DNA of 10,794 nt from assembly GCA_946885605.1 (NCBI GenBank), contig CAMPGR010000125.1, positions 1-10,794 on the forward strand, given 5' to 3'. This DNA comes from an uncultured Pseudomonadota bacterium (GTDB lineage Bacteria > Pseudomonadota > Gammaproteobacteria > Burkholderiales > SG8-41). Made by a program: the position numbers and the translations under genes. Shown in pieces: positions 5,934 through 10,794 of the stretch; position 1 is the first letter of the stretch, and every line of letters starts with the position of its first letter. The notes under the pieces were generated by a model. It was not told the DNA's origin, made no database searches, and saw only the letters and a program-made list of their open reading frames with translations.

Positions 5934-6893
5934 CTAATCCGCTGTAATGTTCGCGGAGCGGATGACCTTGCCCCACTTGTCGGTTTCCGCCTTGATGAAT
6001 GCGGCGAATTGCTCCGGCGTGTTCGAGACCGGCTGGGTGCCGAGATTGACGAAGCGCTGCGCGACTTTGGGATTCGCGATCGCGCGTGCGATTTCCTTGT
6101 GGAGGCGATCGATAATGTCCTTCGGCACGCCGGCGGGGACGAGGATGCCGTACCACTGCGTGACGTCATAGCCGGGCAGCACCTCGTTCACAGCCGGAAG
6201 ATCGGACATGGAGCGCTTCTTTCCGGTCGTCGCGAGTGCGCGCATCCTGCCGGTCTTGATGTGCGGGACGACCGAAGGACCGCTGCCGAACATCATCGTG
6301 CTTTCGCCTGTCATTACGGCAACCGCGGCGGGGCCGTTTCCCTTGTACGGCACATGGAGCAGCTTCACCTTGGCGAGCTGGTTGATGAGCTCGCCCGCGA
6401 GATGCGGAGCGCCGAGATTTCCACTCGACGCGTAGGTCAGCTCGCCGGGCTTCGAGCGCGCGAGCGCGAGCAGCTCCTTGAGCGAACGCGCGGGGAGCGA
6501 CGGATGCACGGTGAGCACGTAATCGGACGTCGCGATCAAGCTCACCGGGTTGAAGCCTTTGATGGGGTCGTACGGCAGCTTCGCGATCGCCGCGGGCAGG
6601 ATGGCGAGCGGCGCGACGTTGCCGAGCACGATGGTGTAGCCGTCCGGCGCGGCCTTGGACGCGATCTCGGTGCCGATGCGGCCGCTTGCACCTGCGCGGC
6701 TATCGACCACGACCTGCTGGCCCATCTGCTCGCCGAGCGCCTCGGCGATGATCCGCGCGGTCGCGTCCGTTCCGCCGCCGGGCGGATACGGCGAGATCAG
6801 CCTCACGGCCTTCGATGGATACGCCTGCGCCCACGCGCCCGGCCCGACGACAAAGCTCGCAACGGTGCAAAGCAGAAGTGCTGTAGCTTTCAT
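5934..6893 (-). CDS. Bug-family periplasmic substrate-binding protein
   Basis: A complete 319-residue Bug / TctC-type binding protein of normal length. The signal peptide MKATALLLCTVASFVV has likely cleavage around AWAQA-YP (20-25). Mature family motifs in order are YPPGGGTDATAR (36-47) with the conserved Asp43, AAPDGYTIVLGN (81-92), LPYDPIKGF (106-114), HPSLPARSLKEL (130-141), the YASSGNLGAPHLAGEL region (154-169), HVPYKGNGPAAV (180-191), PHIKTGRMRALA (210-221) and KWGKVI. The ATG has GAGGAGGAG directly upstream. It is 26 bp after another Bug gene and 47 bp before paralog B, inside the minus-strand cluster. That suggests it delivers or senses the compound processed by that cluster. Bug proteins without a cognate permease may feed shared transporters or signalling systems. 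Ligand unknown. Confidence 0.95.
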   Translation of the reverse strand: MKATALLLCTVASFVVGPGAWAQAYPSKAVRLISPYPPGGGTDATARIIAEALGEQMGQQVVVDSRAGASGRIGTEIASKAAPDGYTIVLGNVAPLAILPAAIAKLPYDPIKGFNPVSLIATSDYVLTVHPSLPARSLKELLALARSKPGELTYASSGNLGAPHLAGELINQLAKVKLLHVPYKGNGPAAVAVMTGESTMMFGSGPSVVPHIKTGRMRALATTGKKRSMSDLPAVNEVLPGYDVTQWYGILVPAGVPKDIIDRLHKEIARAIANPKVAQRFVNLGTQPVSNTPEQFAAFIKAETDKWGKVIRSANITAD

Positions 6894-6919
6894 TTCTCCT
6901 CCTCGACAGTGTGACTGGC

Positions 6920-7891
6920 TTACTGCGGCTTGATACCCGCCGTGGCGATAACCTTCTTCCAGCGTTCATGGTCGGTACGCATGTAACCGGCAAGCTCCTG
7001 CGGCGTGCCGGGCGCTGGATCGGCGCCTTGCGCGGACAACCGTTGCGCGATATCCGGATCCTTCAGCGCCTTCACCACTGCTGCATTGACCTTTGCTATA
7101 TAAGCCTGTGGTGTCTTGGCGGGCACGAAGAGCGCATTCCAGTTGGAATACTCGAATCCCGGATAGCCGGACTCCGCGACCGTCGGTATCTCGGGCGCCG
7201 AAGCAGAGCGTTTTGCCGTGCTCACCGCGATTGCCCGCAGGCGGGAGGCCTTCACATGCGGCAGCACCGAGGGGATGCTGACCCAGAGCAGGTGCACCTG
7301 GCCGCCGATGAGATCCGTGACGGCCGGCGCGCCTCCTTTGTACGGCACGTGCACAGCCTGCATGCCGGTTGTGAGCTTGAGCAGCTCCAGCCCCAGGTGT
7401 GTCGCCGTACCGGAACCGGCGGAGGCGAAATTGAGCCGTCCGGGCTTCTCTTTTGCGAGCGCGACCAATTCCTTGACGGTCTTCGCCTGCACCCACGGAT
7501 GCGCAACCAGAATCTGGGGATTCACGACCAACATGCCGACCGGTGAGAAATCGCGGAAGGGGTCGTACGAGAGTTTTGAATGCATTGCGGGGTTGATCGT
7601 CATGCCGCCCGCTGTGCCGACGAGGAACGTATATCCGTCGGGCGCGGCGCGTGCCACGATCTCCGTCCCGACGATACCGCCCGCGCCGCCCCGGTTATCG
7701 ATGATGAACGGATGACCCCATTGGTCGGTCAGGCGCTGCGTAATGAGGCGCACCACCACGTCGCTCGGGCCTCCAGCAGGAAAGGTGACGACAATGCGCA
7801 GCGGCTTGGTGGGATACGCATCCGCAGCATGCCCGGCGGTGAAAGGCAGAAAGAAAAACGCGGTAAGGAGAAGCGAAGCGATGCGAGTCAT
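6920..7891 (-). CDS. Bug-family periplasmic substrate-binding protein
   Basis: A complete 323-residue member of the same family, clearly diverged from its neighbour at 5934-6893, so not a recent copy. The signal peptide MTRIASLLLTAFFFLPF is cleaved probably after AGHA (19-22). Motifs are FPAGGPSDVVVR (37-48) with Asp44, AAPDGYTFLVG (82-92), LSYDPFRDFSPVG (107-119), NFASAGSGTATHLGLEL (154-170), HVPYKGGAPAVTDL (181-194), PHVKASRLRAIAV (211-223), FVPAKTPQAYI and the closing WKKVIATAGIKPQ. The ATG at 7891 lies 21 bp after the amidase stop and has no clear purine-rich ribosome site, so translation may depend on coupling to the amidase gene. That places its ligand close to the amidase substrate or product, by inference only. 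Confidence 0.94.
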   Translation of the reverse strand: MTRIASLLLTAFFFLPFTAGHAADAYPTKPLRIVVTFPAGGPSDVVVRLITQRLTDQWGHPFIIDNRGGAGGIVGTEIVARAAPDGYTFLVGTAGGMTINPAMHSKLSYDPFRDFSPVGMLVVNPQILVAHPWVQAKTVKELVALAKEKPGRLNFASAGSGTATHLGLELLKLTTGMQAVHVPYKGGAPAVTDLIGGQVHLLWVSIPSVLPHVKASRLRAIAVSTAKRSASAPEIPTVAESGYPGFEYSNWNALFVPAKTPQAYIAKVNAAVVKALKDPDIAQRLSAQGADPAPGTPQELAGYMRTDHERWKKVIATAGIKPQ

Positions 7892-7912
7892 GGGTAACTG
7901 GTGGAGGTTATT

Positions 7913-9193
7913 TCAATCGAGTGCGGCGCGCGCCCAGTCGGCGCAGCGCAGTACGCGCTCGTCGTCGTCATAGGCGCCGACGAACTGCACGCCGAGCGGC
8001 AGGCCCTTGGCCCCGCGCCCGGCGGGAATCGTCACGCACGGCACGCCGAGCAATGTCCAGTTGCGGTTAAAGACCGAACTGCCGGTTTCCTGGATGCCCT
8101 CGGGTGCTTGACCCGGAGCGCTCGGCGTGAGCAGTACATCGACGTCCGAAAAAACATTCGCGAACACGGTGCGGCACTCGCGCACATGGCGCATGGCCGA
8201 CGCGTACGGTTCGCGTCCCATCGCTGCGTACTCGGGAATCATCTTCTGCATGTGTGCGCTCAGCAGGTTCCGGTGGTCGAGGTACTCCGGTGCAAGCGCG
8301 CGCGCGGCTTCGAAGTTCATGATCAGCTTCTGCTCGTCGTAGAGTCTGTCGAAATCGGCAGGCAGGTTCAGCTCGCGGACACGCGCGCCGTGCTTCGCCA
8401 ACGCACTCGCCGCTTCCTCCAGTGCGCGCTGAGCTTCGGGGCTTGCGTCTTTCCAGCGCGAGGTGCGGTGAAGACCGATGCGAGGCGGCTGCGGCAGCGG
8501 GCTTGAAAAATCGGGCAGCGCGCGGCCTGACACCGCGTGCACGAGCAGCGCGCAATCCTCGACGCTGCGTGCCATCACGCCTATCGTGTCGAGCGACTCG
8601 GCGAGCGGCTTGAGGCCGGCGCGGTTGATCGTGCCGAAGCTTGGCTTGTAGCCGACGATGCCGCAATACGACGCGGGCCGGATCGTGGAGCCGCCGGTCT
8701 GCGTGCCGAAAGCGAGCGGCACCATGAAATCTGCGACGGCGGCGGCAGAGCCGCTCGATGAGCCGCCGGGCGAATGGGCGAGATTGTGGGGATTGCGCGT
8801 TGGGCCGGGACTGCGCGAGGCGAATTCGGTCGTCACCGTCTTTCCAAGGATGATTCCTCCCGCGCGGCGCACGAGCGCCACGCACGCTGCATCGGTGCGC
8901 GGGCGGTAGCCGCGGTAGATCGCGGAGTTGTACGCGGTCGGCATGTCCGCTGTGTCGATCACATCCTTGGAGCCGACCGGTATGCCGGCGAGCGTGCCGC
9001 GCGAACCTGCCTTGTCGATCGCGCGAGCCTGTGCGAGTGCCGCGTCCGGATCGCAATGCACCCACGCCTGCACCTCACCGTCGCGCTTGCGAATGCGTTC
9101 GAGACATGCGGCGACCAATTCTTCGGAAGAGAGCTTGCCGGCCGCGATGCGACGTGCAGCTTCGCTCGCGGTCAGGCGATTGAGATCGTTCAT
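7913..9193 (-). CDS. amidase-signature family hydrolase
   Basis: 426 residues, in the usual size range for amidase-signature enzymes, which hydrolyse amides through a Ser-cisSer-Lys triad. VGSKDVID holds Lys76. The signature SPGGSSSGSAAAVADF (141-156) holds the cis-Ser, probably Ser145. FGTQTGGSTIRPASYCGIVGYKPS continues from 162 with nucleophile Ser169. The C-terminal VDVLLTPSAPGQAPE and LGVPCVTIPAG segments are also typical. No signal peptide is seen, so it is cytoplasmic. The ATG at 9193 matches the family N-terminus (NDLNRLTASEAARRI). The open frame continues upstream to 9442, but that part is Arg/Thr-rich, unlike an amidase, and overlaps the divergent gene. No good ribosome site precedes 9193; an ATG at 9262 is the alternative. 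It is the first gene of the six-gene minus-strand cluster. The true amide substrate is not visible; family products range from indoleacetamide to aryl and fatty amides. Confidence 0.92.
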   Translation of the reverse strand: MNDLNRLTASEAARRIAAGKLSSEELVAACLERIRKRDGEVQAWVHCDPDAALAQARAIDKAGSRGTLAGIPVGSKDVIDTADMPTAYNSAIYRGYRPRTDAACVALVRRAGGIILGKTVTTEFASRSPGPTRNPHNLAHSPGGSSSGSAAAVADFMVPLAFGTQTGGSTIRPASYCGIVGYKPSFGTINRAGLKPLAESLDTIGVMARSVEDCALLVHAVSGRALPDFSSPLPQPPRIGLHRTSRWKDASPEAQRALEEAASALAKHGARVRELNLPADFDRLYDEQKLIMNFEAARALAPEYLDHRNLLSAHMQKMIPEYAAMGREPYASAMRHVRECRTVFANVFSDVDVLLTPSAPGQAPEGIQETGSSVFNRNWTLLGVPCVTIPAGRGAKGLPLGVQFVGAYDDDERVLRCADWARAALD

Positions 9194-9233
9194 TTTGTGG
9201 AATGTGTTCGCGATGTTCTGGAGAGGGAGCTCA

Positions 9234-9262
9234 TTCAAGATTTCATCGGCAGAGTGTATCAT
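9234..9262 (+). promoter_or_regulatory. candidate sigma70 promoter for the downstream Bug gene
   Basis: In the 116-bp divergent gap, TTCAAG (9234-9239, 3 of 6) and TATCAT (9257-9262, 5 of 6 to the -10 consensus) are 17 bp apart. Transcription would begin near 9269, leaving a leader of about 40 bases to the TTG start at 9310. No equally good promoter was found on the minus strand for the amidase cluster in this gap. Confidence 0.42.
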
Positions 9263-9297
9263 CGCGCTGGCCGTGCGCGGCCTTGTCGTGCGCATAA

Positions 9298-9303
9298 AAG
9301 GAG
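9298..9303 (+). promoter_or_regulatory. ribosome-binding site that fixes a TTG start
   Basis: AAGGAG lies 6 bp before the TTG at 9310. The first ATG in the frame, at 9361, has no purine-rich sequence before it, so the TTG is the preferred start of the Bug gene. Confidence 0.75.
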
Positions 9304-9309
9304 AACGAG

Positions 9310-10350
9310 TTGGAATCACAGTGTGTGAAGTATTTGTGCGAATTGTCCCGGCCCGCGCTGATGCGGACGATACTGACCGCTGCGGTGGCGTGCAGCGCGT
9401 TCTACGTTGCCCAACCCGTGCGCGCAGCGGATTCGGCAGCATCCGAAGCGCAGAATTATCCGAATCGTCCGGTTCGCCTCATCGATCCGTACGCGCCCGG
9501 CGGCGGCTCCGGCGTGGTGGCGCGGCTCATCGGCGCCAAGCTCGCCGATGCGTGGGGCAAGCAGATCGTCGTCGATAACCGTCCCGGCGCGGCGGCCGCG
9601 ATCGGCACTGAGCTCGCCGTGAAAGCGGTGCCGGATGGCTACACGCTGCTCATGGGGACCAGCGGCTCGATAGCGATCAGCCCGAACGTCAACAAGGTCC
9701 CGTACGACCCGATCAAGGATCTCGTGCCGATTACACAGACGAGCGGCCAGGCGATGCTGGTGGTGCTGCATCCCTCGGTGCCGATCAGTTCGGTGAAAGA
9801 GTTGATTGCGGCCGCGAAGGCGCAGCCTGACAAGCTCAACTACTCCTCCTCCGGCACAGGCGGGTCAGGCCATCTTGCCGCGGAACTGTTTCAGTCCATC
9901 GCGAAGGTCACGATGACCCATGTGCCTTACAAAGGAAGCGGTCCGGCCGTGCTCGCTATCCTGGGCGGGGAGGTGCAGCTCGGCTTCACCAATATCCTTG
10001 CGGTGCTCCCGCATGTGAATGCCGGCCGCCTGAAAGCGATCGCGGTGACGAGCGCCAGGCGCGCCAAGGCAGTGCCCAACGTGCCGACGCTCGCCGAAGT
10101 CGGTGTTGCGGGTTATGAAGCGACGTCGTGGAACGGCATGTTTGCGCCGGCGAAGACCCCGCGCGCGATCATCGACAAGATTCACGCCGAGGTCGTGAAG
10201 GCGCTCAACGCACCGGACGTCCGCGAAAAGCTCGTTGCAATGGGGTCGGATCCCGTAGGAAGCACGCCCGAGGAGTTCTCGGCCTTCATCCAGCAGGAGC
10301 ACACGCGCTGGGGCAAGGTGATCCGCGAGAACAACATTCGCGCGGAGTGA
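9310..10350 (+). CDS. Bug-family periplasmic substrate-binding protein, variant loop
   Basis: A complete 346-residue Bug / TctC-type protein starting at TTG. The N-terminus is long: a 19-residue hydrophilic lead, then RTILTAAVACSAFYVA and likely cleavage at QPVRA-A (36-40). Family motifs are PVRLIDPYAPGGGSGVVAR (54-72), VPDGYTLLMG (107-116), VPYDPIKDLVPI (130-141), HPSVPISSVKEL (154-165), NYSSSGTGGSGHLAAELF (177-194), HVPYKGSGPAVL (204-215), PHVNAGRLKAIAVTSAR (234-250), FAPAKTPRAII and RWGKVI. In the first loop, where family members have PGGxxD, Gly68 replaces the Asp found in the other two complete copies here, so ligand contacts may differ. It is divergent from the amidase cluster and may share regulation across the 116-bp gap. 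Downstream it converges on another Bug gene with 13 bp between the stops and no terminator-like hairpin. Ligand unknown. Confidence 0.94.
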   Translation: MESQCVKYLCELSRPALMRTILTAAVACSAFYVAQPVRAADSAASEAQNYPNRPVRLIDPYAPGGGSGVVARLIGAKLADAWGKQIVVDNRPGAAAAIGTELAVKAVPDGYTLLMGTSGSIAISPNVNKVPYDPIKDLVPITQTSGQAMLVVLHPSVPISSVKELIAAAKAQPDKLNYSSSGTGGSGHLAAELFQSIAKVTMTHVPYKGSGPAVLAILGGEVQLGFTNILAVLPHVNAGRLKAIAVTSARRAKAVPNVPTLAEVGVAGYEATSWNGMFAPAKTPRAIIDKIHAEVVKALNAPDVREKLVAMGSDPVGSTPEEFSAFIQQEHTRWGKVIRENNIRAE

Positions 10351-10363
10351 TAGCGCTGCGAAC

Positions 10364-10794
10364 TCAATCCTTGCGGAGGCCTGCAGCGCGCGCAACCCTG
10401 TCCCACTTCGCGACTTCGTTACGGAGAAACGCACCGAATTCCTCGGGGCTCTGCACCATCGGTCGCGATCCGTCGGATGCGAGGTGTTTGACGACATCCG
10501 GCGCGTTGATCGCGCTCACGAGTTCCCTGTGCAGGCGCTCGCTGATCGAGGCAGGCGTCCCGGTGCGCACCACCATGCCGTTCCAGATGAGCGTTTCGTA
10601 ACCTGGAACGCCCGACTCGGCGAGCGTCGGGTACTCGGGCAGGAGCGGCCAGCGCTGCGCGCTCGTGACGCCGAGATTTCGGAGGCGTCCCGCTTTGACG
10701 TGCGGGAGCGAGGAAATCGGATTGGTGAAAGCGGTCATGACTTCGCCCGAGAGGAGGGCGTTCGTGACGAGCGCGCTGCCCTTGTACGGGATGT
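10364..10794 (-). CDS. Bug-family substrate-binding protein, 5' truncated by window end
   Basis: The C-terminal 142 residues of a fifth Bug / TctC-type binding protein. The frame stays open to the window edge: the codons before the internal ATG at 10738 read IPYKGSALVTNALLSGEV, the usual VPYKG block, so that ATG is not the start. Further motifs are SLPHVKAGRLRNLGVTSAQR, PTLAESGVPGYE, a GTPASISERLHREL helix, NAPDVVKHLA, SPEEFGAFLRNE and KWDRVARAAGL. The N-terminal domain and signal peptide lie outside the window. It converges on the plus-strand Bug gene. It is not closely similar to that neighbour, so this is not a simple inverted duplication. Confidence 0.93.
   Translation of the reverse strand, partial: IPYKGSALVTNALLSGEVMTAFTNPISSLPHVKAGRLRNLGVTSAQRWPLLPEYPTLAESGVPGYETLIWNGMVVRTGTPASISERLHRELVSAINAPDVVKHLASDGSRPMVQSPEEFGAFLRNEVAKWDRVARAAGLRKD

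Noticed and set aside
6009..6914. Plus-strand 301-residue open frame opposite a Bug gene.
   Set aside because: Antisense shadow of a complete, motif-rich Bug protein; no ribosome site or recognisable domain.
9194..9442. N-terminal extension of the amidase up to 9442.
   Set aside because: The extra 83 residues are compositionally unlike an amidase and overlap the start of the divergent Bug gene, which has a strong ribosome site.
10351..10363. Terminator between the two convergent Bug genes.
   Set aside because: Only 13 bp separate the stops and no inverted repeat with a T run was seen.

Overview
The window is high-GC DNA with a dense layout and no RNA genes, integrases or phage genes. It fits a betaproteobacterium, most likely of Burkholderiales type. 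The main evidence is five genes of the Bug / tripartite-tricarboxylate-transporter substrate-binding family in under 11 kb, none next to the TctA/TctB membrane subunits. That expansion is a hallmark of Bordetella, Cupriavidus and their relatives. The assignment is inference, because no taxonomic marker gene is present.

Left part (1-2965): the 3' end of a Bug binding-protein gene (+) converges on a CocE/NonD-type hydrolase gene (-), with a short GGGGTC/GACCCC palindrome between them. Next comes a small secreted glycine-zipper protein (-) with a clear Rho-independent terminator.

Centre (3131-9193): six genes run on the minus strand with short gaps. In transcription order they are an amidase-signature hydrolase (9193-7913), two Bug binding proteins (7891-6920 and 6893-5934), two tandem paralogs of an unrecognised cysteine-containing ~340-residue family (5886-4867 and 4727-3702; about 81% identical by hand alignment), and a UGSC-type selenoprotein (3661-3131). 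The last gene looks broken by a TGA, but the TGA lies exactly at the first position of a U-G-S-C-x-x-C motif. The same frame continues into a conserved-looking C-terminal half, and a 9-bp perfect inverted repeat right after the TGA makes a plausible SECIS hairpin. I read it as one selenoprotein gene of 176 residues with Sec97. An 80-bp palindromic intergenic repeat sits inside this cluster, between the two paralogs.

Right part (9194-10794): a divergent intergenic region with a candidate sigma70 promoter drives a fourth Bug protein (+), which starts at TTG. It converges, 13 bp stop to stop, on a fifth Bug protein (-) that runs off the window.

Most interesting hypothesis: the minus-strand cluster encodes uptake (Bug proteins), hydrolysis (amidase) and a selenium-dependent redox step (UGSC protein plus the paralog pair) for an unidentified organic acid or amide. 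The order and the Sec motif are seen in the sequence; the pathway is inference.
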